Below, piece after piece: positions 20,801-31,847 of a DNA stretch of 64,000 nucleotides. Both the position numbers and the translations under genes were made by a program. How positions within the stretch are numbered: position 1 is the stretch's first letter; every line of letters starts with the position of its first letter. Below the pieces are notes generated by a model. That model did no database searches and was not told the origin of the DNA. It saw only the letters and a list, made by a program, of their open reading frames with translations. The DNA lies in assembly GCA_963693285.1 (NCBI GenBank), contig OY848921.1, forward strand, positions 992,001-1,056,000, read 5' to 3'. The stretch comes from Xestospongia muta (lineage: Eukaryota; Porifera; Demospongiae; Haplosclerida; Petrosiidae).

Positions 20801-23800
20801 AATTATATCATCAGAGCAGACCAATGGTTTTCGCTCAAACATTATCCCTGAAGTTCTACAACGTACAAGTATGCTAAAAATTACAAACTTGAAAGGAAAT
20901 GATAATGGTAGCTATTCTTGTCGAGCTGATAATGAAGCTAATTTAGGAGTTGTATTAACAACACCATTTACATTACAAGTAATAGAACGTAAGTGATTAG
21001 CTGTTCCTGAATATTTATTATTAAAGATTTCTTTTAGCTCCACCAACCAATTATTGTTTGAGTTCTCCATGTGGTAGAAATGGTAAATGTCATAGTTTGA
21101 GTAATGGATATTTATGTGATTGTTATGATGGATACACTGGTATCAATTGTGAACAAGGCAAGTTATGAATGATTTCAATATCTAGTTTATTTGTTTCAAT
21201 ACAGTTGTAGTGGTATCAGTTCCACCACAAATCACACAGCCTCCTAAAAATACTTCAGGAAATCTCTACTCTACTACTAACCTCACATGTAAAGCTACTG
21301 GTTCTCCTATTCCTACTATTCTATGGTATAAAGATGATGTGTTAATTCCCAATGATAATAGTGATCCTTCTGTGTTATTATTCTCTGAATTGGATTTAAC
21401 TGATCGAGGATTTTACCACTGTGAAGCTAGGAGTATAATAAATGGAAAAATTGTATTTGTAGTGTCTTCAAGAGTACTACTAAATATTACTGGTATGAAA
21501 GGTTTTATTTTATGATGTCTACTATTTATTTTAATCCAGATGTTGTTCAATATGAAGCTAAAATAGAACTACCAGATGACTTTTATGAGAGAAGTAATTT
21601 GAGTATATCTAATAGGATCTCTGATCTTATTGACAAGGTAGCTGATGTGTCACAAATGTCATAATTACTTTATTTATTATTTAGAGTAACAACTATCTTA
21701 CTGGTAGTCAACTGACCAATACCTCAAACACCTCATTTTTCTTCATTCAAATTTTGAATAGTGATAACTTGAAGTCAGTACATCTATTTGTTTTTCTATA
21801 AATTTTTTCAGTAAAAATTTAGTTATACTGCACAAGTCCATACTATTCCTATTGTTATTACTTTGGTAACAAAGAGTAGAGCTTCTGAAGAGCTCAAGGA
21901 TGGAGTACAACATCAAATGGCTATGCTAGGCAGACAACTTAGTGTCAATATTTCAGTAGCTGAAGTAGACAGATTTGGTAAAACATATTTTAATTTATGT
22001 TTGATTTTTTGTGTGTTTAAGATGGCTGTCCTAGTGACAAAACTATCATACCATCACATTCTGGCAATCAAGATCTTGAAATTATTCTCTCCTGGTCTGA
22101 AACTAATATTGGAGGAGAAGATGTAGTCAGCTGTCCTTGTGGAAATGGCAGTTCAGGAGGACAAATATTACAAGCTAGTCGATATTGTGGAGGAGACTTT
22201 ACTAGAGGTGCTGAGTGGTCTAAAGGAAATGTAGCAGCTTGTAATTTCAGTGACTTAGCAAGAGAAATATGTCATCTGAGAAATGTTTGTTCTTTGTCCA
22301 CAATTATCAAAATAATCTGCTAACTTTTATACAGCTTCCTGTCACTGATAGAGTGGTAGAGCTAAAGAGACTTACAAGTAGCAACAGCCTCTTAGGAACA
22401 ACTGAGGTGTCAGCAAGTGTGACTGTACTCATAACTGCCACTGAAGGAGTATCAGGAAACCTCACGGTAAGAAATTATTTGATGTATTTTTGTTATCACA
22501 TTGACAGTTAACTACAACATTTTTGGAAGTAGTTGACAACATCTTAGATGTCAATCAAGATACATTACAAACCAGTCAAGAAACCTCTAACACATCAGCT
22601 AAGTTAGTTTGTTATTTGAAGTAAATACTAGTACATATTTTGTAGGATATTGGAAGCTATTGAATCAGTTGTGGAGAATATACCACTTACTAATACATCA
22701 GAACCTGTTGTAATTTCTCTAAAGTCATTTGCTGTATCTGTGCAACTAATAGACATTGAAGAATTTAAACAATCTGGTCAAATGTTTGGTGTAAATTTTG
22801 GAGACTTTTCTAATGATAATCAAAGCCTTAAGTCCAATGATCTGACATTTGGAGGATTTAATCAACAACCAACTGCTGCTATCAATCTACCTAGAAATTT
22901 ACTAAATGGACTTCCAAACATCACTAATAATACTAGAATCACTCATTCAGTATTCATCACCGACTCATTATTCCTGAGGAGAGATGACAACTTCCAAGAG
23001 GTTGGTAGTATCATCATCTCAGCTGCTGTAGTAGGGACAGATACTATCAGGGGACTTAATCCTCCTGTGGGTCTTAGTTTCATGATCAATCCAGTGAGTA
23101 TAAGATTTTCTATTAGTTTATTGTCTGCTTTCATAACTTTAGAATATAAATGGTTCATCTCCTCAGTGTTCATTTTGGAATCAATCTTTAGATGGTAAAT
23201 GTAATTTTAATATAATAATTTTAATTTTTACAACAATAGATGGATATGGAGATTGGTCAAGTAAAGGGTGTCATAATGTTACCAACAACGAAACAGAAGT
23301 TATCTGTGAATGTAATCATCTCACAAGCTTTGCTATATTATTGGTAATAATTGTTTGTTTAATGATATAAATATTTATTTTGATATTCAGGATGTGTCTG
23401 TGACAGTTGAACCAACAGAGAGAACAGGATTGACATTGTTCTTGGATACTGTGACTTACATTGGTATCATTGTATCCCTGGTTTGTATGACAATAACTTT
23501 TGTCTCATATCTCTCTAACAAGTGAAAAACTACAATGTTAATGAATTGTTATGTTTTGTTCTTACAGGAAACTTCGTACTTCTGATCACGGACAACTTCT
23601 CCTCAATTTATGTTTTGCTTTAATGGGTCTTTACATTACATTTATTTTTGCTGTTCACAGTCGAGATGTTCCAGGTCTCTGTGCTGTTACAGGAGCAGTG
23701 TTACAGTATTTTTTCCTGGTGACATTCATGGTGATGGCTGCAGAGGCTATCAATTTGTACATGAATTTAGTGATTGTTCTTGGTAGAAAAATTAATCGTT

Positions 23801-24733
23801 TTGTTTTGAAGGCTACCATTGTATCTTGGAGTGAGTCATCATCAAATGATTCATTAATATCCTGATGTATTATCTTCTAGTTACTCCATTCTTTATTGTA
23901 TTGTTCTGCTTTGCTCCCAATTATAAAAACTACTTGAGTGATCATTTGTAAGTTCATTGATATAAAAAGTGATTGCATTCTATAATTTCTATAGTTGTCG
24001 AGCTTTTAATGTGCCATTTTATATTGGTACAGTAATTCCGTTTCTGATCATCTACATTTTTAATTGGGTGGTGTTCTTTATTATCATTGTCTCTCTTATA
24101 CGAAAAAATCTTCAGTCTAATTCAAAATCAAAGAAAGAGAAAGGCAAAAAATCTTTCTTTTACCAACAGCTTGTTATAGTTACAACATTGTCTATTTTGT
24201 TTGGTTTGGGATGGGGTATTGGATTGTTAGCCACTCAAGATATCCATACCAATAAGACAGTACAAGATCTGTTTGCTGCATTGTTTGTGATCTTGACTGC
24301 CTTTCATGGTCTGTTTATTTTCATAATGCACTGCCTTCGTTCAAAGGAAGTAAGAATCACTTGGAAACAATGGGTTTTTAATGTTACAGGCAAAGATATC
24401 AGTCAATTTTCTACATCAACACTTCCTCGCAAACACCAGAAACGATATCATATTGGAACAGATAATTCTGGAGTACCTCTTAAATCTTTCTCTTCAGGAA
24501 AATCCACTTATGATGATACAACTTTAGGAAAACAACCAAGCTCTGGAGAAAGTGAAACTCATAAATCTTGTGAGGAAAAGGCTCAAAATACTCCTGTAGA
24601 TGTCTTGACAATAGAGAATAGAGAGGTGAAGATAGAAAGTGATACATTTGCTGTGACAACATTTACTAAGTCCTTTCCTGATGATGAAGTGGATGAAAAA
24701 GAAAAGCTCCAAAGAGAAGAGGAACAAAAGTAA
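16031..24733 (+). CDS. Gene 2: complete adhesion GPCR (Ig1-IgGFc-mucin-Ig-EGF-HRM-GAIN-7TM)
   Basis: Exons: 16031-16091, 16139-16396, 16445-17779, 17825-17857, 17933-19006, 19059-19124, 19456-19485, 19613-19876, 19925-20233, 20313-20600, 20650-20988, 21038-21157, 21205-21492, 21540-21637, 21685-21773, 21823-21977, 22022-22284, 22335-22466, 22508-22602, 22646-23093, 23143-23194, 23240-23343, 23391-23521, 23568-23830, 23881-23947, 23995-24733. All phases agree, giving 2366 residues. The start is chosen because ATG 16031 opens a 20-residue signal peptide (MSLSIVIFALSLLSALVTAQ) spliced in phase 1 to Ig1. Relative to gene 1 it lacks Ig4 and has only one copy of the 60 bp Ser/Thr unit. This is the cleanest copy of the signal-peptide/Ig1-first type. 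Confidence 0.88.
17933..19006 (+). other. Gene 2 Ser/Thr-rich mucin-like exon, unexpanded
   Basis: A 1074 bp phase 1-1 exon coding 358 residues, mostly Ser and Thr. It aligns with the flanks of gene 1's exon but carries only about one minisatellite unit (SVIIMGTPEVSSLSTTTTS) at 18865-18920. It therefore resembles the pre-expansion state. Its end uses the same GTGATA donor as gene 1. Confidence 0.8.
19125..19455 (+). other. Intron between gene 2 micro-exons
   Basis: This 331 bp intron is much longer than its gene 1 counterpart (7154-7198, 45 bp). It contains an imperfect duplicate of the gene 1 intron (GTATACTAATTAATTCAATTC... at 19125 and again GTATACTAATTAATTTAATTC at about 19410). About 260 bp of unrelated sequence lie between the two, as expected for an insertion that duplicated its flank. 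No coding potential was seen. Confidence 0.5.
19613..21492 (+). other. Gene 2 Ig2-Ig3-Ig5-Ig6-EGF-Ig7 exons
   Basis: Ig2 19613-19876, Ig3 19925-20233, Ig5 20313-20600, Ig6 20650-20988, EGF 21038-21157, Ig7 21205-21492. The Ig4 exon is absent. The single intron 20234-20312 begins like the gene 1 Ig3-Ig4 intron and ends like the Ig4-Ig5 intron, which indicates a clean deletion between introns. Ig5 again has no cysteine. The donor after Ig5 is GTTAGT rather than GTAAGT. The donor after the EGF (21158) is GC. Confidence 0.85.
21540..23343 (+). other. Gene 2 HRM, GAIN and GPS region
   Basis: The exon structure is identical to gene 1 base for base in exon length. HRM is 22022-22284 (CPCGNGSSGGQ, RYCGGDFTRGAEW). 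The GAIN core exon is 22646-23093. The GPS exon 23240-23343 reads ETEVICECNHL then TSFAILL, with cleavage expected just before the Thr codon at 23323. All Cys and Trp positions expected of a GPS are present, so self-cleavage is likely. Confidence 0.82.
23391..24733 (+). other. Gene 2 7TM core and tail
   Basis: TM1 23391-23521; TM2 to early TM4 23568-23830; TM4/ECL2 23881-23947; TM5-TM7 plus tail 23995-24733. The TM6 motif GLGWGIGLLATQDI and the TM7 motif FHGLFIFIMHC are intact. The tail is shorter than in gene 1 by two residues (loss of Ser-Asn after KSFSS) and ends EKEKLQREEEQK. The short minus-strand ORFs over this exon are shadows. Confidence 0.85.
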
Positions 24734-25480
24734 TAGAAAATTAGTCCATCAACTAAATGGTTTAGCTAATCTGTAAGGACATGTTGATTATTAGGTGTAA
24801 CGTTTTTAAACTTTCATTAAATTTCAGTAGTGCTTTTATTACTATTATATATATCTATAGTTTTGTTTTGTTGTGATTTGTATGTTGTAGCAAAAAGACA
24901 AATTTAACTTACTAAACCTCATTGTTACATGTGATATCTTAAGAGTGAGTTTTTAGACTTTAAAGATTGATGATTTTCAACAATGGTTGAAGTCAGTACT
25001 AAATCTATGACTGATTGTCTAGTTACTTTGGATTGGTAGATGGATAACTGAATGAATGAAACTATAGACAGTTATTACTAACCAGTGTAAGAATTGTGAT
25101 ACAAACTTTGTGAGAATTATGACTCAGCAAGTAGACTAATTCTTACTTATGAAACATGTCATGGGAAAATGGTTCTAACCAAAAGTGATCTTAGTACTAG
25201 GACCAATTCTAGTTGTCAAATTAAAATAGATCCCCTAGACCTTTATTGGCTGCAAAAGGTATCCCTCAGACTTGACATAACAGACAATCCCACATATATT
25301 CTATATTATTAATTTAAAGTTAATAAACAACTACAATATAGTCTTTTGCAAGTGACCACACCTACTTACTGTATTAGTTATATTTAGTTATTATTAATAA
25401 CTGAATGTTTATTAATAAAAATAACTTTTTTAGCGGTGTTATTTACTTAAAACTTTAGTACTTTTTATTCAAGCAGAGTG
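24734..25480 (+). promoter_or_regulatory. Spacer between genes 2 and 3 with conserved upstream block
   Basis: ATTAAA at 24816-24821 is the probable polyadenylation signal of gene 2. From about 25020 to 25480 the sequence is strongly conserved upstream of every Cys-rich first exon (38040-38502, 61020-61459, and in decayed form 13480-13867, 49100-49481, 63500-63867). Shared landmarks are ATAGTCTTTTGCAAGTGACCA, GTTATTATTAATAACTGAAT and CTTAAAACTTTAGT..TTTTTATTCAAGCAGAGTG just before the ATG. I infer a duplicated promoter/5'UTR block; no standard core motif is clear. Confidence 0.45.
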
Positions 25481-26321
25481 ATGAAGATATCTCTATTCTT
25501 AACAGTTATACTGATAGTAACACTGCCATTAGGTACTGGACAATCATCATGTTCTCTCCCTACAGTAAATGATATAGAGAGGGAGTTGATTGATCTACTC
25601 ATATTTGCAGATGGAACAGAATCATATAGTCCTACTGTATCATCATATCAGTATACTTGTCTTGCTCAAGAATCAACTAGAGATACTTATCGTAGAGTAT
25701 CTATTATAGCTACATTTACTCCAAAAAGTGGACAACTTCAACAAACACAACACTTTCAGTTAGAGTGTTCAAGTGGTACATGGAGTGCAAGAAATGATGA
25801 TGGTTTTGGTACTTCTCCCTCCAATCCAATAGAAAGAAGAGATTGTTTTAATTGTGTACTTGAAGATCTTGGTGGTGACTCTAACCATTGTTTTGGTAAG
25901 TTAACATCATATTATTGTTGATATTATTAATAATTTATAAATAGAGTGTAGTGCAACCTGTAGGAATATGGGACAAGGAAGTTGTGTATCATCCATTAAT
26001 GATTGTTGTCCATTCTTTGGTCTTGACAATATGTGTACTACATTATGTCCAACTAACTATGTTGCCAGTGCTAATACTAACTTTACATGTGGTAAGTAAA
26101 ATAATATGTATCTAATACATTGATCCTATACTATATAGTCTGTAACTATACCTGTGGTCCTGGTGAAGTTGTTAATACTACATGTAATGGATGTAATCTG
26201 ATTGATATCTGTCTACGAGATGTACCTTGTCAAAATGGAGGATCATGTATATTGTTATCTGCCCCTAATAACTACACATGTAATTGCAGTGGTACTGGAT
26301 ATATTGGTATTAATTGTACTA
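25481..26321 (+). other. Gene 3 N-terminal Cys-rich exons and first EGF
   Basis: E1 (25481-25895) encodes the signal peptide plus about 118 residues with TVNDIERELIDLL, YQYTCLAQ, DTYRRVSIIATFTP, HFQLECSSGTWSARNDD and RRDCFNCVLE. I do not recognise this domain. E2 (25945-26091) encodes 49 residues with nine Cys (CCPFFGLDNMCTTLC). E3 (26139-26321) encodes CGPGEV..CNGC followed by an EGF (CLRDVPCQNGGSCIL..CNCSGTGYIGINC). These three exons occur only in the genes with long Ig1-IgGFc introns. Confidence 0.75.
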
Positions 26322-29300
26322 GTAAGTTGTCTGTGTTATTACATACACTTTGTTTTTGTATTCGTTATTGGTAAGCTAGTAAATTGAGCACATGTTATGG
26401 GAACTACAACAAAGAATTTAATAAGTCATACTCCCACAATCTTAATTTGAGTTATCATAACAAGTATTGTTATTGAACCATATCTTTACTAGGTCCTCCA
26501 GTGATAACACCATCAGGATCAGTGATAGTATTACACGGCAATGATCTATTAGTTAAATGTGAAGCTAGTGGTAATATTCTCTCCTATCAGTGGTTAGATA
26601 GTAATGGAGTTATCATCACTACTTCAAATTCATGTCCTCTATTATTGAATATAACTAATGTGACTCAGTCTGACAGTGGAACATATATCTGTAAAGTAAT
26701 CTATACCAACTCAGCAACTGAGAACTCGAGTATTCTCATAACAGTTGAAGGTAAATATAACTATTTATAACTAAATATATACCAATTAACACATAAGTAA
26801 ACAAATGATAGGTAATAAAAATGGGTGGTGCTACATTTTTGACATAGGTATTAGATGAAGTAGATGCTATGACACTTATTGAAGGTAATACAATAATAGA
26901 ATTTTATTTTTATCTTGTTAGGTATAAATTCTTTCATAATATTTATTGATAAAAAAAAACATCATAACTTGACCTACTTCCGGTCTGAAAGTATTTATAA
27001 AATCATTGTAAATAAATGCATATACTAGCCTACATAGATCATGTGACATCTAGAAAACCTATGGTAATCAGAAATGATAACTTACAGTATATTATTTACT
27101 ACCACTATAACAATAATACTATTAACATTAACCACTAACATTTTTAATGCTTAGTTTTTACTATAGCAACCTTAAAACATGTGTCTATAGTAGAATATAA
27201 ATTGATTAGAAGATAGTGGCCTAACATAACATCAACAGTAGTAACCACTGCCCAATCTTAATGACTACTATATAATAACATTATATATATTATATATATA
27301 TATTATATTAGTGTATACATTAAGAATTGAAGTAGTTGTATGTTTTCATTGTGTAGTATATTTCCTAAGCACATATTGTACAATAGCTTTTGATTAGTAT
27401 TAAAATTATATATTGTACTGCATATCAAAGCACTGACCCAAAATATATTATTATTATAAAGGTTGTGCATGAAAGTCAGTATTACAATGTCAGATTATAT
27501 TACTATATATATGACTATATTCATAAGTATGACTATTATGCATACAAAACCTATAACGAATGCCTGGGTGAACTAAAGTTTCAAAATTAAAATTGTATAG
27601 CCCTTGCAGTGACAGTGTGTATACTGTCTTATAACATGTTCTCAATCATTAAATGATTTATGACTAAAGTAAACTTTAAAATGAAAATCATTTTTCACCA
27701 TACTTAGATGGCTGGAGTACATCAGCAAGTTCTCATATTATTGGAGCATTACCTTTTAAATACAAAAAGAGTCTTTCGCTTATTATTACTACTGCAGAAA
27801 ATGAACCAATCAATTTTACAGTCAAAAACTTAACAGGAACTATATCAAGTGGTTCAGTTACTTCTAATACATCAACAACTGTTATTTTGGATTTAAGTAA
27901 TACTGTTGATAGTAGGAGAGACCGAGAGAAAGGTATCATAGTGTCTACAGGATCGTGTAGCAAAATATCAGTCTTTATTGTTGGTGATGGTGGTTATAGA
28001 CAAACAGCAGGTGTCTATCAGAGTTATCCTACCTGGGGATATCCTGTCAATGAATATGTTTACTATGCTATTTCCACTGGTAGTAATATTGTTGATTCAT
28101 TTAGTACTCTCCTCCTTGTATCTGCCAACAATGATACTATTATTACTATAACTCCTACAGATAATATAACTATCCCTTATGATCTGAGCCCCACTGGTAT
28201 TAATACGACAATAACAAGTGGAAATTCTGTAACTATTCAACTGGACTATCTCCATACATTTATAATTGACTCAACAAATGATCTAACTGGTTCAAAAGTT
28301 GTTTCAAACAAACCAATTGCTGTCTACTCAGGACACACATGTGGTGAAGCACCAATACCAGGAACGTTTTCTTGTGATTTTCTTGGTGAGCAAATACCTC
28401 CATCAGCATCTTGGGGTAATTCCTTTCTTGTAAGTCCTTTCTCTACTTATAAGTCAGGCTATCTGTTGAAGTTTGTCAGCTCTCAACAAAATACTAACAT
28501 CAATATATCTTGTCAATCAAACATCAAATATGAGATATTATCACTACAGGAAGATGCAACAGCATCACAACTGATCTCTGGTCGAAAGATTTGTTATATT
28601 TATGCAAATAATCCTATTCTTGTAGCACAGTTTTCTTTAGGACAACTTTTTAGTCTGGTTGGAGGTTTTGCTCCTAGTGATCCTGCTGTAGTGATTGTTC
28701 CTCCATTCCAACATTATATGGCTAGTACTGTATTTCCTGCTATCAATATTTTGTCGTCTACAAAATATATGAACTTAGCTGTTATTTCGTCAGACTTCAA
28801 TTCTTCCCAAGTACTCTTAAATGGTATATCACTTGGTTCTAAAACATGGACTACAATTAATAGTGATAATGGCAGTAGTGTAGTTGGTTATGTATTAGCT
28901 GGTTATTCTCTTTCAAGTAATATTTACAATGTCAGCTATGAAGATCCAAATGGCAGACTCTGTCCATTGATATTTGGTTCATTATTTTTTGTTGGCTATA
29001 CATATACTGGAGGACTGAACATGATTCCCTATGGATATGAAGGTATAAAGAAACCATTTTTAAAATTTAATGCTGTTTCTTTTCTTTATAGTTATAACTC
29101 TATCTTCATCGCCATCAATTGGTAATATTTATTATGCTTGTTTGTTTATTATTTTTGTTTTAAAGATCTTACTATTAACCCGAACCCACTGCTAGCAGTA
29201 ATAAATGGTAGCACTGCTGTTCTAAACTGTAGTGCTAGTGGTAACCTTCCTTCTAATATACATTGGGAATTTAATGATGGTAACATAACAAATGATACTG

Positions 29301-31847
29301 TTAAGTTTATTATAACAAATGGAGTCTTAACAATACTGAATGTAGAGCTTAATGATGCTGGAAATTATCACTGTACTGCATCTAATGTATACAGATCTGT
29401 GAGTGGTACAATTGAGTTAAAAGTTCAAGGTAACTCTACACTTTAAATGCATAAAATTTATCAATTCTATTTAACAGTACCTCCATTTTTTATTAATATT
29501 CTATCAACTAAGACATTTGGCATTCTTGGTAGTAACATGAGTATCAACTGTACTGCTTATGGTGTTCCTAGACCTAGTGTAACATGGAGAAAGAATAATG
29601 AAGACATATCCTCATCTTCCCCTGGCATTACTATTATTAATGATAATGTGACAGTTCATCAAGTTACAAGCTACCTCATGTTGAGTCATATTTCTCATAA
29701 TGACGGAGGAATATATCACTGTAATGCAAGTAATGAATTAGTTGAAGTTAAATCCATCATCTCATCTGGAAGGGTAACCATTTTAAGTAAGTCTAAAGTT
29801 TTGTTATACAAACAATGTTCTTATTTGTTATAAATTATATCAATTTTTTTTCTTTGTTATTTAGCACCACCCACTGTACAACCAATGTCTAACAAAGTCA
29901 TTGGATTACTTCATGAATCTGTTACTATTTCATTTACTATCGCTAATGATTTCCCAAAAGTGAAAGTAGATAACATACAATGGCAAGTCAAGCCATTGCG
30001 TAATGAGACATTTAATCTTATTAACTCTACTTCATCTAATCATCTTTATCTAACAATCTCCAATGTTCAGTTGAGTAATAGAGGATTGTATAAAATGTTA
30101 GCACAAAATGAAGCAGGCATTGGTGAAGCAACAATTGTTCTGGATGTATATGGTTAGTCTAAAACTGTAGCATTAATTTGATATATTCTCGACAATTTTA
30201 GTTACAGCTGCTTTATGGAACAATACTGGAGGGACTGTAATAAAATTAAAAGGACAAAATGTTATGTTTAACTGTACTGCTGATGGTCTTCCAAGACCTG
30301 TCATTGTATGGAGGAAAAATGGCCAACTTTTATTGAACACTAATACATTAAAAATTATATCATCAGATCAAACTAATGGTTTTCGCTCAAACATTATCCC
30401 TGAAGTTCTACAACGTACAAGTATGCTAAAAATTACAAACTTGAAAGGAAATGATAATGGTAGCTATTCTTGTCGAGCTGATAATGAAGCTAATTTAGGA
30501 GTTGTATTAACAACACCATTTACATTACAAGTAATAGAACGTAAGTGATTAGCTGTTCCTGAATATTTATTATTAAAGATTTCTTTTAGCTCCACCAACC
30601 AATTATTGTTTGAGTTCTCCATGTGGTAGAAATGGTAAATGTCATAGTTTGAGTAATGGATATTTATGTGATTGTTATGATGGATACACTGGTATCAATT
30701 GTGAACAAGGCAAGTTATGAATGATTTCAATATCTAGTTTATTTGTTTCAATACAGTTGTAGTGGTATCAGTTCCACCACAAATCACACAGCCTCCTAAA
30801 AATACTTCAGGAAATCTCTACTCTACTACTAACCTCACATGTAAAGCTACTGGTTCTCCTATTCCTACTATTCTATGGTATAAAGATGACGTGTTAATTC
30901 CCAATGATAATAGTGATTCCTTTGTGTTGTTATTCTCTGAATTGGGTTTAACTGATCGAGGATTTTACTACTGTGAAGCTAGGAGTATAATAGATGGAAA
31001 AATTGTATTTGTAGTGTCTTCAAAAGTACTTCTGAATATCACAGGTATGAAAGATTTTATTTTATAGTGTCTACTATATATTTTAATTCAGATGTTGTTC
31101 AATATGAAGCTAAAATAGAACTACCAGATGACTTTTATGAGAGAAGTAATTTGAGTATATCTGATAGGATCTCTGATCTTATTAACGAGGTAACTGATGT
31201 GTCACAAATGTTATAATTACTTTATTCATTATTTAGAGTAACAATTATCTTACTGGTAGTCAACTGATCAATGCCTCAAATACCTCATTTTTCTTCATTC
31301 AAATTTTGAATAGTGATAACTTGAAGTCAGTACATCTATTTGTTTTCTATAAATTTTATCAGTAAAAATTTAGTTATACTGCACAAGTCCATACTATTCC
31401 TATTGTTATTACTTTGGTAACAAAGTGTGGAGCTTTTGAAGAGCTCAAGGATGGAGTACAACATCAAATGGCTATGCTAGGCAGACAACTTAGTGTCAAT
31501 ATTTCAGTAGCTGAAGTAGACAGATTTGGTAAAACATATTTTAATTTATGTTTGATTTTTTGTGTTTATAAGATGGCTGTCCTCCTGACAAAACTATCAT
31601 ACTATCACATTCTGGCAATCAAGATCTTGAACTTATCCTTTTCTGGCCTGAAACCAATATTGGAGGAGAAGCTATAGTCAGCTGTCCTTGTGGAAATGGC
31701 AGTTCAGGAGGACAAATATTACAGGCTAGTAGATATTGTGGAGGAGACTTTACTAGAGGTGCTGAGTGGTCTAAAGGAAATGTAGCAGCTTGTAATTTCA
31801 GTGGCTTAGCAAAAGAAATATGTCAGCTGAGAAATGTGGTCAGTTGA
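25481..31847 (+). CDS. Gene 3: truncated, predicted secreted receptor ectodomain (Cys-rich-EGF-Ig-IgGFc-Ig-HRM)
   Basis: Exons: 25481-25895, 25945-26091, 26139-26321, 26493-26750, 27708-29042, 29092-29121, 29166-29429, 29478-29786, 29865-30152, 30202-30540, 30590-30709, 30757-31044, 31092-31189, 31237-31325, 31374-31528, 31573-31835. All phases agree (1527 codons). The ATG at 25481 starts MKISLFLTVILIVTLPLGTG, a clear signal peptide. Beyond the HRM exon the normal intron is replaced by inverted foreign sequence; reading on gives GTG GTC AGT TGA, a stop at 31845-31847. If the HRM donor still splices, the next + strand exon (GAIN) is itself broken. No membrane anchor remains, so the likely product is soluble. 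Ig4 and the mucin exon are absent. Ig1 has an extra Cys (SNSCPLL). Confidence 0.7.
26751..27707 (+). other. Long intron between Ig1 and IgGFc exons of gene 3
   Basis: 957 bp, no convincing exon. It contains (TA)n-like sequence near 27280-27305 and blocks shared with the introns of genes 4, 5 and 6. One shared block is a 35 bp conserved motif (GTATTAGATGAAGTAGATGC..) flanked by AG and GT; its phase does not fit, so I do not call it an exon. Confidence 0.6.
27708..29121 (+). other. Gene 3 IgGFc-binding-like exon and micro-exon
   Basis: The 445-residue exon 27708-29042 is open throughout, continuing upstream of the first in-frame Met. It differs from genes 1 and 2 mainly in the segment GDGGYRQTAG, TFSCDFLGEQ and GGFAPSDPAVV, a short variable loop. 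It is joined by the 30 bp micro-exon 29092-29121 (VITLSSSPSIG), which has intact splice sites here. Confidence 0.8.
29166..31835 (+). other. Gene 3 Ig2-Ig3-Ig5-Ig6-EGF-Ig7, unassigned module and HRM
   Basis: Ig2 29166-29429, Ig3 29478-29786, Ig5 29865-30152 (Cys-free), Ig6 30202-30540, EGF 30590-30709 with GC donor, Ig7 30757-31044. The unassigned region is 31092-31189, 31237-31325 and 31374-31528; the HRM is 31573-31835. Exon lengths equal those of gene 2. The HRM ends REICQLRN-like (KEICQLRN) and its GT donor survives, but the bases after it (GTGGTC) no longer match the normal GTTTGT. Confidence 0.78.

Noticed and set aside
26849..26884. Conserved 35 bp AG-flanked motif (GTATTAGATGAAGTAGATGC...) in the long introns, a possible micro-exon
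   Set aside because: It recurs near 39870, 51404 and 62788, but the neighbouring exons need phase 1. In that phase it reads a stop (TGA), its length is not a multiple of three, and in gene 5 it has further changes.
27390..27590. 66-codon + strand ORF in gene 3's intron
   Set aside because: Low-complexity Tyr/Ile-rich translation typical of AT-rich intron, not conserved in the gene 4 or gene 5 introns.
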